DNA of 64,000 nucleotides from an uncultured Spirochaetales bacterium (GCA_944393005.1 CALXYO010000003.1:1-64000), one strand, 5' to 3'; counted from the first letter of the stretch, positions 7,121 to 16,269 are shown. Made by a program: numbers and translations. The notes: generated by a model not told the origin, from the sequence alone.

Positions 7121-8467
7121 TTACGCAACCGGTTCCTCAAGCGGTCTGATTTTCCTCTTATATACATATATGAAAAAGATTACTGCGAATGTAAGGCCGA
7201 AAACTTCTGCCACAGTGAAGCTGAGCCATACTCCGCTGATTCCCATAATTTCTGCAAGGATATATGCGCAGGGCAGCAGGACTATCAGCTGTCTTATGAT
7301 TGAGACCATCATTGATGCGATACCGAATCCGGTTGCCTGGAATGATGAGATCAGTATGATTGAGAATGCTGCCGGAATGAAACAGAAGCTTATGATTCTC
7401 ATTGCCGGTATGCCGATGGCCATCATTTCCTCTCCTGCGTTGAAGAATGAAAGCAGCAGGGAAGGGCAGAACTGGAAGATCAGTGTGCCGATGACCATGA
7501 TTGCCACTGCAATTGCGATACCGTAGCGCATTGAATCCATCATTCTCTTTCTGCTCCTTGCCCCGTAGTTGAATGCGAGTATCGGTATGAGTCCGTTATT
7601 GAGACCGAAGATAGGCATGAACACGAATGACTGGAGCTTGTAATAGACGCCGAGGACGCTTACTGCTGTGTTTGAGAACTGGATCAGTATTCCGTTGAGT
7701 GCCGATACCAGAACCGTGCTGACACTGTTCATCACGATTGACGGGGCACCGACGACATAAATGTCCTTGATGATCCTTCTGCTCGGTCTCATCTGACTGA
7801 GCTTCAGCTTCACATAATGGTTCTTCCTCACATAGAAGATTGCAAGGAACATGGAGACCCACTGTCCGATCACGGTGGCAATTGCCGCACCTGCGACGCC
7901 CATGTCGAATGTGAAGATGAAAACAGGATCAAGAATGATGTTTGTGATTGCACCTGATGCCTGGATGATCATCGGATGGAATGAATCTCCGGTCGCCTGA
8001 AGTATTCTCTCTATTGCGATGTCAATGAAACATCCGAATGAGAAGCACAGACAGATCTGGGCATACTGAGTTGACAGTTCGAGAAGTTCCGGATCCTCAG
8101 TGAAGATGCTGAGGAACGGACGGGCGAAGAAAAGGCCGATGAATGCGAAAACGACAAATGTTATGAATGCCAGGAATACTCCTGTATTTGCCGCCATGTT
8201 CGCAAGGTCTTCTCTTTTCTCGCCGAGTCTTCTTGCCAGAATCGAGTTTATACCGACTCCCGTGCCGACTGCGAATGCTATTATCAGGTTCTGCAGCGGG
8301 AATGCAAGTGAAACTGCTGTGAGTGCCGCTTCGGAGTAGCGGGCTACAAAAATTGAGTCTACGACGTTATAAAGTGCCTGAATGAGCATGCTCATCATCA
8401 TTGGAAGGGACATCTTCATGATGAGACGCGGAATACGCTCGGTTGCCATAATGTTTTCTTTTTGCAT
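7121..8467 (-). CDS. MATE-family efflux transporter
   Basis: A 448-residue multidrug and toxin extrusion exporter with 12 predicted membrane helices in two halves. N-terminal MATE features are visible in RLIMKMSLPMMMSMLIQALY and NVVDSIFVARYSEAALTAVS. It exchanges cations for drugs or metabolites at the inner membrane. The start at 8467 (MQKENIMATERIP) is chosen because a perfect TTGACA promoter ends 7 bases upstream and there is no ribosome-binding site for any candidate ATG; the ATG at 8449 is the alternative. Substrate unknown. Confidence 0.88.
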   Translation of the reverse strand: MQKENIMATERIPRLIMKMSLPMMMSMLIQALYNVVDSIFVARYSEAALTAVSLAFPLQNLIIAFAVGTGVGINSILARRLGEKREDLANMAANTGVFLAFITFVVFAFIGLFFARPFLSIFTEDPELLELSTQYAQICLCFSFGCFIDIAIERILQATGDSFHPMIIQASGAITNIILDPVFIFTFDMGVAGAAIATVIGQWVSMFLAIFYVRKNHYVKLKLSQMRPSRRIIKDIYVVGAPSIVMNSVSTVLVSALNGILIQFSNTAVSVLGVYYKLQSFVFMPIFGLNNGLIPILAFNYGARSRKRMMDSMRYGIAIAVAIMVIGTLIFQFCPSLLLSFFNAGEEMMAIGIPAMRIISFCFIPAAFSIILISSFQATGFGIASMMVSIIRQLIVLLPCAYILAEIMGISGVWLSFTVAEVFGLTFAVIFFIYVYKRKIRPLEEPVA

Positions 8468-8474
8468 GGAACTT

Positions 8475-8503
8475 TTTTTAAGGCAAAATCTATTTTGTGT
8501 CAA
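8475..8503 (-). promoter_or_regulatory. Promoter, MATE gene (leaderless configuration)
   Basis: TTGACA (8498-8503), 17-base spacer, TAAAAA (8475-8480). Seven bases separate the -10 from the ATG at 8467, so transcription should begin at or beside the start codon. Confidence 0.65.
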
Positions 8504-8624
8504 GAAAATGAAATAAGGTTTCATAATGTGCATTCTGCCGCTGCATCATAAGCTCTTGCCTAAGGGGTGAGTTTTCTATAGGATTGCAGTGAAAAAAATT
8601 ATTAAGAATATATGGAGAATGCCC

Positions 8625-9917
8625 ATGATAGTTTGCAAGTTCGGCGGATCCTCTGTTGCGGATGACAGCCAGATCAGGAAAGTGAAGGCGATTCTTGATG
8701 CTGACAGCAGGCGTACGATCGCTGTTGTAAGTGCTCCAGGCAGGCGCAGCAGTGAAGATGACAAGATTACAGATTTGCTGTATGAGTGCAACCGTCTGGC
8801 ACAGCAGAACAGAAGCTGCCGTCCTGTTTTCGAAAAGATAGCAGACCGTTATCTCGGTATTGCAAAGGCTCTGAAGCTCGATGCGGGCAGGCTTGTTCCG
8901 GCACTGGACGAGATCAGACAGGGTATCGATGCAGGCAGGGGTACTGACTATGCTGCAAGCAGGGGTGAATATCTGTCCGGTCTTATAATCGCCGCATATC
9001 TTGGATGGGAATTTGTTGATCCTGCCGACTACATCGTCATAAATTCAGATGGTACGGTCAATCCTATTACATACGAACGTCTTTCTGCACGTTTCTCTGA
9101 AGGAGGACACTATGTCCTTCCCGGATTTTACGGTTCCACCCCTGAAGGCGTGATCAAGACTTTCTCCCGTGGCGGCAGCGATATTTCAGGTGCCATCGCG
9201 TCCCGTGCCGCAAAGGCCGAGCTTTACGAGAACTGGACTGATGTCAGCGGCATTTATGCGGCAGATCCGAGAATCGTGAAGAATGCGAAGGTCATCAGCG
9301 AGCTTACATACAGGCAGGTAAGGGAACTCAGCGATGTGGGTGCATCTGTCTTCCACGAGGAAGCCATTGCTCCTGTGATCGAAGCAATGATACCGATAAA
9401 CATCAGGAATACAAATGATCCTGATGCTCCCGGTACGATGATCAGTGCAGAAAGCAGCAACCACGGACTTATCGGAATTTCCGGCAAGGGCGGTTTCAGC
9501 AGGATAAAGATCAGAAAGCTCATGATGTTCAAGCGTCCAGGCATGAGGCATGCTCTGCTTACGATTTTCCATCTCTACGGAGTCCGTCCGAGTTTCTCCC
9601 TTTTCGGCATTGACTCCATCGTCTGGTACTTTGAGAGCAGTCAGGCGAGTGACAGCGTTCTTTCTGCCATGTGCGCCCGTCTGAAGAAAGATTTCTCTCT
9701 TGATGATATTTCCGTTGAAAGGGATGTCGCTGTTCTCGGCCTTGTAGGCACCATGGATGAGAGTACTGCTTTCATTGACGCTGCTGCGGCCTTGAGGGAT
9801 GCAGGAATTCCCGTGAAGAGTCTTAATTACGGTGCTTCCGATGTCACAACTCTGATCGGTGTTGATGACAAGGATTGCAGAAGGGCAGTTGAGGTCATAT
9901 ACAACGCGCTTTTCTGA
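8625..9917 (+). CDS. lysC: Aspartate kinase
   Basis: A 430-residue aspartokinase that phosphorylates L-aspartate in the first step towards lysine, threonine and methionine. N-terminal MIVCKFGGSSVAD is the family signature; FSRGGSDISGA and ENWTDVSGIYAADPR are the substrate and nucleotide site. Two ACT domains fill the C-terminal third, implying allosteric control by an amino acid. GGAGA lies 8 bases before the ATG at 8625, which decides the start. It is monocistronic, ended by a terminator. No lysine-riboswitch-like leader is visible. Confidence 0.93.
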   Translation: MIVCKFGGSSVADDSQIRKVKAILDADSRRTIAVVSAPGRRSSEDDKITDLLYECNRLAQQNRSCRPVFEKIADRYLGIAKALKLDAGRLVPALDEIRQGIDAGRGTDYAASRGEYLSGLIIAAYLGWEFVDPADYIVINSDGTVNPITYERLSARFSEGGHYVLPGFYGSTPEGVIKTFSRGGSDISGAIASRAAKAELYENWTDVSGIYAADPRIVKNAKVISELTYRQVRELSDVGASVFHEEAIAPVIEAMIPINIRNTNDPDAPGTMISAESSNHGLIGISGKGGFSRIKIRKLMMFKRPGMRHALLTIFHLYGVRPSFSLFGIDSIVWYFESSQASDSVLSAMCARLKKDFSLDDISVERDVAVLGLVGTMDESTAFIDAAAALRDAGIPVKSLNYGASDVTTLIGVDDKDCRRAVEVIYNALF

Positions 9918-9943
9918 CAATGTTTTCTTATCTTAAATATATG

Positions 9944-9970
9944 GCTCCACATTTGTGTGGAGCATTTTTT
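9944..9970 (+). terminator. Terminator of lysC
   Basis: GCTCCACA pairs with TGTGGAGC around TTTG, followed by ATTTTTT. Confidence 0.9.
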
Positions 9971-9985
9971 CTTTACTTTTCCGTA

Positions 9986-10015
9986 TGCAAAAAAAGAGAG
10001 CCGATGCGGCTCTCT
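9986..10015 (-). terminator. Terminator of the MsmX/UgpC-type ATPase gene
   Basis: AGAGAGCCG (9995-10003) pairs with CGGCTCTCT (10007-10015). On the minus strand it is followed by a TTTTTT run. Confidence 0.85.
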
Positions 10016-10038
10016 TTCTGTTGTCAGGCTTTTCCTGA

Positions 10039-11133
10039 TCAGCGGATTGCAAGTTCTGTGTCGATATCGAAGAACTTTGCCTTTTCCATGTTAGGAATGA
10101 GGCTGATCTTGCTCTCAACAGCAGGAATGACTGTACCGTCGATCTTACCGATAACCTTTGCTGTGCTTGTTGCAACATAGACGTGGGTTTCAGCACCGAG
10201 AGGTTCAACAACTGATACATGTCCGTCAATTGTCTTGCCTGCTTCAGGAGTGTGAGTGAACTCAACATCCTCAGGACGGATACCGAATGTGACCTGCTTG
10301 CCGAGATAAGGTCTGAGGACCTTTGCCTGGTCGTCTGTGACATAGAGAGTGAATGTGCCTTCGTCGACAAGGATTCTGCCGCCGGCTTCCTTAACTGTCA
10401 CTGTGACGAAGTTCATCGGTGGGGAACCAATGAAGCCTGCAACGAACTTGTTATCAGGATTGTTGTACAGTTCAAGCGGTCCGCCGATCTGCTGGATGAC
10501 ACCGAGCTTCATGACAACGATCTTGTCAGCCATTGTAAGAGCTTCAACCTGATCGTGTGTAACATAGATCATTGTTGCCTTGAGTCTGTGGTGGAGGCCG
10601 CTGATCTCAGCTCTCATCTGAACACGGAGCTTTGCATCGAGGTTTGAAAGAGGCTCGTCGAAAAGGAAGACCTTCGGCTGTCTGACGATTGCACGCCCTA
10701 CAGCAACACGCTGTCTCTGACCGCCGGAGAGAGCCTTCGGCTTTCTCTCAAGAAGCTGCTCGATGTCGAGGATCTTTGCTGCTTCTCTTACACGCTTGTC
10801 GATTTCAGCCTTGTCGAACTTTCTGATCTTGAGTCCGAATGCCATGTTGTCATAAACAGTCATGTGCGGATAAAGAGCATAGTTCTGGAATACCATTGCG
10901 ATATCCCTGTCTTTAGGCGGAACATCGTTGACGACCTTGCCGTCAATGGTAAGAGTACCGGATGAAATATCTTCAAGACCAGCAATCATTCTGAGTGTGG
11001 TTGACTTACCGCAGCCAGAAGGACCTACGAGAACGACAAACTCTCTGTCTTCAATGTCGATGTTTACATTGTCAACTGCCTTTACGCCGCCGTCGTAAAT
11101 CTTGCAAATGTTTTCAAGTTTTACTGTTGCCAT
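10039..11133 (-). CDS. ugpC: ABC transporter ATP-binding protein, UgpC/MsmX/MalK type
   Basis: A 364-residue sugar-importer ATPase. Walker [12 protein letters not shown]-loop [12 protein letters not shown], signature LSGGQRQR, Walker [15 protein letters not shown] and H-loop [13 protein letters not shown] are all intact. The C-terminal third is the OB-type regulatory domain ([10 protein letters not shown]). No permease or binding protein is adjacent, which is the usual situation for a shared multi-system ATPase such as MsmX, energising several carbohydrate permeases encoded elsewhere. Monocistronic, divergent from the tetR gene. AGGAG is 12 bases from the ATG, rather far. Confidence 0.9.
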   Translation of the reverse strand: MATVKLENICKIYDGGVKAVDNVNIDIEDREFVVLVGPSGCGKSTTLRMIAGLEDISSGTLTIDGKVVNDVPPKDRDIAMVFQNYALYPHMTVYDNMAFGLKIRKFDKAEIDKRVREAAKILDIEQLLERKPKALSGGQRQRVAVGRAIVRQPKVFLFDEPLSNLDAKLRVQMRAEISGLHHRLKATMIYVTHDQVEALTMADKIVVMKLGVIQQIGGPLELYNNPDNKFVAGFIGSPPMNFVTVTVKEAGGRILVDEGTFTLYVTDDQAKVLRPYLGKQVTFGIRPEDVEFTHTPEAGKTIDGHVSVVEPLGAETHVYVATSTAKVIGKIDGTVIPAVESKISLIPNMEKAKFFDIDTELAIR

Positions 11134-11254
11134 TTGTAAATGTTTACTCCTTTTTGAAACTTATGGCTCAAGTATGAGGCAGAAAAAATAAAAAATAAAG
11201 AAAAATTTCTGAAATATTGTTCTGATTTTGCTTGAAAACAGGCGAAAAAACGTG

Positions 11255-11287
11255 TTTTACTGACTATATAAATAAATTCAGTCAAAA
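11255..11287. promoter_or_regulatory. Inverted repeat in the ugpC-tetR intergenic region
   Basis: TTTTACTGA (11255-11263) and TCAGTCAAAA (11278-11287) form an imperfect inverted repeat flanking an AT-rich TATATAA core, directly ahead of the TetR-type gene. TetR regulators usually bind such a palindrome in their own promoter, so it is the likely autoregulatory operator. Confidence 0.5.
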
Positions 11288-11297
11288 AGAGGTGAAT

Positions 11298-11885
11298 ATG
11301 CCGAAAAAATACAGTGAAGTGGAAAAGGCGAACATAAAAAAGGATCTGCGTCTTCATGCGGAGCGCAGTCTGTTTCACAAGGGAGTGAAGGGGACAAGCG
11401 TCGATGAGCTGGTGAATCTTGCCATGATTCCGAAGGGAACATTCTATCTTTTCTATGAGACAAAGGAGGCGCTTTTCTTTGACGTCCTTGTCTCTTTCAG
11501 GCTGCAGATGCAGGATGAGATGATGGCAATGCTGCAGGAACTGGACGAGAACCATATCGTGACAAGCCTGACCACAGTATTTGCCTATCTGGTTGAGAAT
11601 ATGTACAGGAGAGGAATATTCCGTCTGCTCAATGAAGAGGAGATGCATATGATCTCACGCAAGAATGAGGAGGACATATATAAGAAGGAGAGAAAAGAAC
11701 TGCTTTCCTTCTTCCGTGAGCTTTTCAGTCTTTTCGCCATCGATGACAAGGATGACATCGATGCGTTTTTCAATTCATTCCTCCTTATTGTATATTCAAT
11801 GAACTATGCAGACAGAATGAAAAAGCCCCTGGATGCATGGCGCATGCTTCTCAGGGGCCTGATACTGCAGCTTGTCGGAGAGTAA
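11298..11885 (+). CDS. TetR/AcrR-family transcriptional regulator
   Basis: A 195-residue regulator. The N-terminal helix-turn-helix is clear: LFHKGVKGTSVDELVNLAM then IPKGTFYLFYETKEALFF. The C-terminal ligand domain is all-helical and not diagnostic. AGAGGTGA precedes the ATG at 11298 (MPKKYSEVEK). It is divergent from the orphan sugar ATPase and ends 2 bases before the CNNM gene that faces it. The ligand is unknown. An inverted repeat just upstream suggests autoregulation, possibly with effects on the divergent gene. Confidence 0.85.
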   Translation: MPKKYSEVEKANIKKDLRLHAERSLFHKGVKGTSVDELVNLAMIPKGTFYLFYETKEALFFDVLVSFRLQMQDEMMAMLQELDENHIVTSLTTVFAYLVENMYRRGIFRLLNEEEMHMISRKNEEDIYKKERKELLSFFRELFSLFAIDDKDDIDAFFNSFLLIVYSMNYADRMKKPLDAWRMLLRGLILQLVGE

Positions 11886-11887
11886 GC

Positions 11888-13237
11888 TTATTCTTTCTTC
11901 TCCTCTTCTGCCTTTTCTTCCGCTTTGGGATCTATCTTCTCGATGACGGCCTGTGTGATCCTCTTGTCCTCAACATGGGTGACCGTTATGCGCAGGTTGT
12001 TCACCTCAACAGTGAAAGTCTGTCCGTCCTCCGGTATTTCATGGAGGCAGGAGAATACCATGCCGCCGACTGTGTCGTAGTCCCTGTCTTCGGGAATCTT
12101 CACACCAAGTTCATCTTCAAGATCCTCGATCGTCAGTGTTCCCGAAACTTTCCAGCGGTTGTTGTCGAGCTTCTCGATTTCCGGAGCCTCGGCTTCATCG
12201 AATTCGTCATAGATATTTCCAACGATTTCCTCAAGAAGATCCTCAAGTGTTATGATGCCTCTGGTCTCTCCGTACTCATCGATGACTATTGCGATATGTA
12301 CCTTCTTCTTCTGCATGTCGGAGAAGAGCTGGTCAGCCTTGATCGTCTCTGGAACGAAATATGCACTGCGCAACATCTCGCGCACTGTCTTCTTTCTGCC
12401 TTCGTTGATGTTGAGAAGGAAGTCCCTTGCGTTGAGGATGCCGATTATGTTGTTTATATCCTCTTCGTATACAGGGTAGCGGGAGTTGCCGCTTTCCTTG
12501 ATGGTTGCAAGGATGGTCTCATCATCGTCATCCACGCTGAAATAGTTCACATCGCCGATGCGTGTCATGATTTCAGAGACATTGATGTCATTGAACTCGA
12601 AGATGTTCTGGATCATTTCCTTCTCATCTTCCTCAATGGTTCCTGAGTCGCCGCCTGATTCAACCATCATCCTTATCTCCGCTTCTGATACCGCATCATC
12701 CTCGCTTGAGGTTTTCAGGTGAAGCAGTTTGAGGATCAGGTTCGTGGAACCGGATGTGATCCAGATGACCGGCTTGAATATTGTGGAGATCGCCTGAAGC
12801 AGCTTGAGGAATATTTTTGCCATCTCATAGCTTTTCTGCTGTGCGATGCGCTTTGGCACAAGCTCTCCGAAGATGATGGTGACGACTGTGAGTATGATGG
12901 TTATGAATATGACTGAGATGCTGTTGAGCGTTGAATACGGAATGCTGTCGACACCCAGTGAGATGATCCAGTCTGTCAGCGGTTCCGACAGGCTGTCCGC
13001 CGCGAATGCGGAGCCGAGGAATCCGGAGAGGGTGATCGCGATCTGGATCGCGGAAAGGAATCCTGCGGGATTCTCAAGCATCTTGAGAAGTTTTATTGCA
13101 GTCTTGTCTCCCTCTTCCTCCAGCATCTTCAGTTTTGTCGAGCTGAGAGAGACCATGGCCATTTCAAGGCCGGCGAATATTGCGTTTACGAGTATGAAAA
13201 ACGCCTGTATTAATAATTGTCTTGGTACTGATATCAT
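11888..13237 (-). CDS. CNNM/CorC (HlyC) family membrane protein with CBS pair
   Basis: A 449-residue protein: N-terminal CNNM (DUF21) domain with about three membrane helices (residues 1-190), a CBS-domain pair (about 205-330, including DDDETILATIKESGNSRYPV and HIAIVIDEYGETRGIITLED), and a C-terminal CorC/HlyC domain. Relatives transport or control Mg2+/Co2+ or other divalent cations. GGAG precedes the ATG. The acidic C-terminus ends in a Glu/Lys-rich tail. No haemolysin function is implied. Confidence 0.88.
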   Translation of the reverse strand: MISVPRQLLIQAFFILVNAIFAGLEMAMVSLSSTKLKMLEEEGDKTAIKLLKMLENPAGFLSAIQIAITLSGFLGSAFAADSLSEPLTDWIISLGVDSIPYSTLNSISVIFITIILTVVTIIFGELVPKRIAQQKSYEMAKIFLKLLQAISTIFKPVIWITSGSTNLILKLLHLKTSSEDDAVSEAEIRMMVESGGDSGTIEEDEKEMIQNIFEFNDINVSEIMTRIGDVNYFSVDDDDETILATIKESGNSRYPVYEEDINNIIGILNARDFLLNINEGRKKTVREMLRSAYFVPETIKADQLFSDMQKKKVHIAIVIDEYGETRGIITLEDLLEEIVGNIYDEFDEAEAPEIEKLDNNRWKVSGTLTIEDLEDELGVKIPEDRDYDTVGGMVFSCLHEIPEDGQTFTVEVNNLRITVTHVEDKRITQAVIEKIDPKAEEKAEEEKKE

Positions 13238-13589
13238 TTATTATGCTCCTTTATGTATCTGATGATTATCTGAAATAGCAGGCAGTTATGCCTCAGAGGA
13301 GCATCTTTTTATGAATTAGATAGAAAAAAACTGATGGGCAACTACTGTAAGGGTCATTGCCAGGGCCTTCGTCCACTTGGTTTGTCTTAACCTCCTTAAA
13401 AGATATATGTAGTAATATTATTAAGTCTTAGCCTGTGTCGTCAAGGCGGCACAATTGTCTCTTTGAGAACAGTTTTTGCACATAGATTGCACTGATGGCG
13501 TTAAAAACAGCTGTTTTGCAACATTTCTTTCTTGTTTCCTGTTTCAACCATGGTATAATTTGTCTAAACAGAAATTGGAGGTACGTTAT
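13238..13589. other. 352-base gap with hairpins, no gene
   Basis: The region separates two divergent genes. It holds a GGCAA/TTGCC inverted repeat around 13338-13370 followed on the minus strand by a T run, a small AGGCA/TGCCT hairpin near 13286, and the perfect palindrome AAAACAGCTGTTTT at 13504-13517. I could not match any known riboswitch or small RNA. It holds the promoter of the following gene. Confidence 0.4.
13532..13559 (+). promoter_or_regulatory. Extended -10 promoter of the KaiC-like gene
   Basis: TTGTTT (13532-13537), 16-base spacer and a perfect TATAAT (13554-13559) preceded by TG at 13551-13552. Located 30 bases upstream of the start codon. Confidence 0.65.
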
Positions 13590-14297
13590 ATGGATATCCA
13601 AGAATTAAACAAAATCAGCCCGCTGCGCGTCTTTGACGATGCTATCAACGGTGGTCTTGGCAAAGGAAATCTCGGCGTTATCGTATCAAGACACGGTGTG
13701 GGCAAGACAGCATGTCTGGTTCACCTGGCAACCGACAAGCTCCTCAGAGGCGAAAACGTTATTCATGTCTCGTTCTCAGGCAACGTTGAACATGTAATGA
13801 ACTGGTACAAGGAAGTATTCAAGGAGATTGCAGAGGTACAGTCTCTTGATGATGCTCATAATGTCTATGCAAGCATTCTCGCAAACAGAGTTGTCATGAA
13901 CTTCTCTCAGACGCAGATTTCCATAGAGAAGGTTCTCTCTTCACTCAAGTCCCTCATCGAGCAGGGCAGCTTCTCAGCAGATACGATTCTCTTTGACGGC
14001 TATAAGCTTACTGTTGCCGATGAAGAGGATATCGTAAAGATCCGTGAATTCGCAAAAGAAATGAATCTTGAAGTCTGGTTCAGTGTATCCCCGGTAAATC
14101 CTGATGTCGTATATGACGAATACGGCGTTCCAAATACACTTGCAAAATACTACAGCTACATTGATGTGCTGGTAGGTCTCCGCTATCAGGAAGCGATAGA
14201 CAAGGTCGTCATGACCGTGGTCAGGGCACACGGCAAGGAAGTTCCCAAGCCGATGCAGGTAAAGCTGGATCCGAAGACCATGCTTATAAGCCACTGA
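13590..14297 (+). CDS. KaiC/RecA-like P-loop ATPase, small, function unknown
   Basis: A 235-residue single-domain ATPase. The Walker A SRHGVGKT lies at residues 33-40 after an N-terminal FDDAINGGLGKGNLGV segment typical of KaiC/RadA-like proteins. The Walker B-like strand is DTILFDGYKL. The C-terminal third ends in VKLDPKTMLISH. GGAGG precedes the ATG at 13590, which decides the start over an upstream extension. It has its own strong promoter and a terminator, so it is monocistronic. I cannot name a function; it is not KaiC or RadA proper (no zinc finger, no tandem domain). Confidence 0.75.
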   Translation: MDIQELNKISPLRVFDDAINGGLGKGNLGVIVSRHGVGKTACLVHLATDKLLRGENVIHVSFSGNVEHVMNWYKEVFKEIAEVQSLDDAHNVYASILANRVVMNFSQTQISIEKVLSSLKSLIEQGSFSADTILFDGYKLTVADEEDIVKIREFAKEMNLEVWFSVSPVNPDVVYDEYGVPNTLAKYYSYIDVLVGLRYQEAIDKVVMTVVRAHGKEVPKPMQVKLDPKTMLISH

Positions 14298-14305
14298 CGT
14301 ATGAG

Positions 14306-14328
14306 AACGGCACCGTGAAGGTGCCGTT
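14306..14328. terminator. Bidirectional hairpin between convergent genes
   Basis: AACGGCACC pairs with GGTGCCGTT around GTGAA. The T tract is weak on both strands. It lies between the KaiC-like gene and ispF. Confidence 0.6.
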
Positions 14329-14330
14329 GT

Positions 14331-14792
14331 TCATTTCACGAGGATTGTCACTGCTGCTGCGACCGCATCTCCGGTTCCAAGTTCTCCCAGACATCCTTCT
14401 GCAGTCTTCGCCTTGAGTGAGACTGCTGTGATGTCAAGGCCGAGAAGGGCAGCAAGGCTTTCCCTCACTTCATCAACATGAGGGCGGAGCTTCGGCCTTT
14501 CCAGAAAGACCGTCGCGTCAATGTTTATTATCTCTGCCTTTGTATCATCAAGCACGGCTTTAAGCAGCATTCTGCTGTCGGCATCCTTCCACTTGTCATC
14601 CTCAGGAGGGAAGTGAGAACCGATGTCTCCATCTGCACAGCTGCCGAGTACCGCATCAATGAGCGCATGAAGCAGGACATCCCCGTCAGAGTGTGCTTCT
14701 TCTCCCTTTTCTGATGGAATGATAACCCCGCCAAGGTAAAAAGGACGTCCTTCAACCATGCGGTGAAGATCATAACCGGTGCCGACTCTCAT
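14331..14792 (-). CDS. ispF: 2-C-methyl-D-erythritol 2,4-cyclodiphosphate synthase
   Basis: A 153-residue IspF, the cyclising step of the MEP isoprenoid pathway in the cytoplasm. The metal site is seen in GTGYDLHRM (Asp8, His10) and the HSDGDVLLHALIDAVLG motif; the C-terminal KAKTAEGCLGELG is typical. Its start overlaps the ispD stop by 4 bases, so the two are translationally coupled. Full length. Confidence 0.95.
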   Translation of the reverse strand: MRVGTGYDLHRMVEGRPFYLGGVIIPSEKGEEAHSDGDVLLHALIDAVLGSCADGDIGSHFPPEDDKWKDADSRMLLKAVLDDTKAEIINIDATVFLERPKLRPHVDEVRESLAALLGLDITAVSLKAKTAEGCLGELGTGDAVAAAVTILVK

Positions 14793-15595
14793 TGTCTGTC
14801 CTCCATGCCGTTGAGAAAACGGCGGAACATCTGGGAGTGTTCTCTCTCTTTCCTTCCTTCACGCCGCTCCTCTATATAAGTCAGTATCTGTTCTCTTGCA
14901 TCCGGAATATCCTGTTCGAATGTTATCTTGATATTCTTTTCATCTCCCGGAACTATGGTGCATTGTCCTCCGGCTTTTATGTAAAGCTCCGCATCATCGC
15001 TTGCACCGTTGTCCGCTCCTGCAAGTCTGTGGGCATCAAGAATGCGCGTAAAAGGAAATATCTGGGGTGTCTGCACCCTGACAAGGCCTCTGCGGTCGAC
15101 AATTTCCACGATATGCCCGTTCCTGTCGATTCTCCTTATCGAGTCCGTGACGGCAAGGCCCGGCAGGGCAGCGTCTTCTGTTGCCGCAACTGCAAGTGTC
15201 GAGAGTATGAGTTCCTGTGTTATATACGGCCGTGCTCCGTCATGAATTGCGGCGTAATCGAAACTGACGGGAAGGGCGGCAAGCTTTTCAAGTGCAAGAT
15301 GCACTGACTCCTGCCTTGTCTCTCCTCCCCTGACGAATACAAGGGGAATTGCCGATATGTCGGCAAGATCCTCAAGCGCGATTATTGTCTCATACTCGCA
15401 GCCTTCCCTGTAAGTCACAGCGACAGCCGCAAGACCCGGGGTCCGGTAGAAGGGCAGTGCTGCCCTGTACAGCACACTGTGCCCGTCAATCTTCAGGAAT
15501 TCCTTCTTCACGCTTTCCCCTTCGGCGAAGGATGATGAGAAACGCAGCGATGAACCTGCTGCTGTAAGTACAAGTGCGAATGGCGGAATATGCAT
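14789..15595 (-). CDS. ispD: 2-C-methyl-D-erythritol 4-phosphate cytidylyltransferase
   Basis: A 268-residue IspD that makes CDP-methylerythritol in the MEP pathway. The nucleotide loop is ALVLTAAGSSLRF, with the conserved Lys in KKEFLKIDG, HDGARPY near the middle and VQTPQIFPF. It is longer than usual (about 230) because of a charged C-terminal tail rich in Arg/Glu after TYIEER. It starts one base after carD and is coupled to ispF; carD-ispD-ispF form one operon. Confidence 0.93.
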   Translation of the reverse strand: MHIPPFALVLTAAGSSLRFSSSFAEGESVKKEFLKIDGHSVLYRAALPFYRTPGLAAVAVTYREGCEYETIIALEDLADISAIPLVFVRGGETRQESVHLALEKLAALPVSFDYAAIHDGARPYITQELILSTLAVAATEDAALPGLAVTDSIRRIDRNGHIVEIVDRRGLVRVQTPQIFPFTRILDAHRLAGADNGASDDAELYIKAGGQCTIVPGDEKNIKITFEQDIPDAREQILTYIEERREGRKEREHSQMFRRFLNGMEDRQ

Positions 15596-15596
15596 T

Positions 15597-16100
15597 TTAC
15601 TTTTCCAGTTTGGAGAATATCAAAGTTGAGATTTCTTCCTTGTCCTTTTTCATCGCATAGCTGGCTTCGTCAATGAGCAGACACAGCGCATTGTCATACA
15701 GCTTCCGTTCCTGGACAGGCAGTTCTTTGATCTTTGAACGATGGTACAGGCTCTGGACCACTTTTGCAATCGCCCCTATGGTGCCGCTTCTGATCAGGTC
15801 CTGATTTTTCTGATAGCGCAGTTTCCAGTCCGCAGGAACCGGTTCCATACGGGAGGACATCGAGTTTATCGCCTTCTGAGCTTCATCTTTGGACACAATG
15901 GAGCGGACACCCAGCTCACAGGCCTTGTTCACGGGTATGAGCAGTGTCATGTCTGTCGGCTCCAGATATATTGCATAATAACGAATGGTCTGTCCGTCCT
16001 TAGCTCTTTCCCTTATGTCCTTGATGATCCCGAGTCCCTGCTGGGGGTAGACTACCGGCTGACCTATACTGAACTGAAGTTTCCCACTCTTGCTATCCAT
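15597..16100 (-). CDS. CarD/CdnL-family transcriptional regulator
   Basis: A 167-residue CarD-type protein. The N-terminal RNA-polymerase-interacting (Tudor-like) domain covers SIGQPVVYPQQGLGIIKDIR and the following strands. The C-terminal helical domain covers about 80-165. Such proteins bind the RNA polymerase beta subunit and stabilise open complexes, often at rRNA promoters. Its promoter places transcription start at the ATG, and no ribosome-binding site is present. It leads an operon with ispD and ispF, a conserved association in several phyla. Confidence 0.9.
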   Translation of the reverse strand: MDSKSGKLQFSIGQPVVYPQQGLGIIKDIRERAKDGQTIRYYAIYLEPTDMTLLIPVNKACELGVRSIVSKDEAQKAINSMSSRMEPVPADWKLRYQKNQDLIRSGTIGAIAKVVQSLYHRSKIKELPVQERKLYDNALCLLIDEASYAMKKDKEEISTLIFSKLEK

Positions 16101-16106
16101 AGCCTC

Positions 16107-16135
16107 ATTTTACTTCAAGTTTACGGGAAACTCAA
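16107..16135 (-). promoter_or_regulatory. Promoter of carD-ispDF (leaderless configuration)
   Basis: TTGAGT (16130-16135), 17-base spacer, TAAAAT (16107-16112). Six bases separate the -10 from the ATG at 16100. Confidence 0.7.
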
Positions 16136-16234
16136 TATATCTTTTTGTAAAGAATGTAATTACATGACATTTAAATAGCGTAAAACCATGATGATACAGA
16201 CAAATATTATACCATATGTTTCAAACTTTTCACA

Positions 16235-16263
16235 TTGAAAATCTGTTTTTTTTCATCCATAAT
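16235..16263 (+). promoter_or_regulatory. Promoter of malQ (leaderless configuration)
   Basis: TTGAAA (16235-16240), 17-base spacer, CATAAT (16258-16263). Six bases separate the -10 from the ATG at 16270. Confidence 0.65.
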
Positions 16264-16269
16264 CAGGTT

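Noticed and set aside
9186..9920. 244-codon minus-strand frame in lysC
   Set aside because: Antisense to a complete aspartokinase; composition is not protein-like.
13238..13589. Possible 6S RNA, SRP RNA or metal riboswitch ahead of the CNNM gene
   Set aside because: Hairpins are present, but none of the conserved cores of these RNAs could be found.
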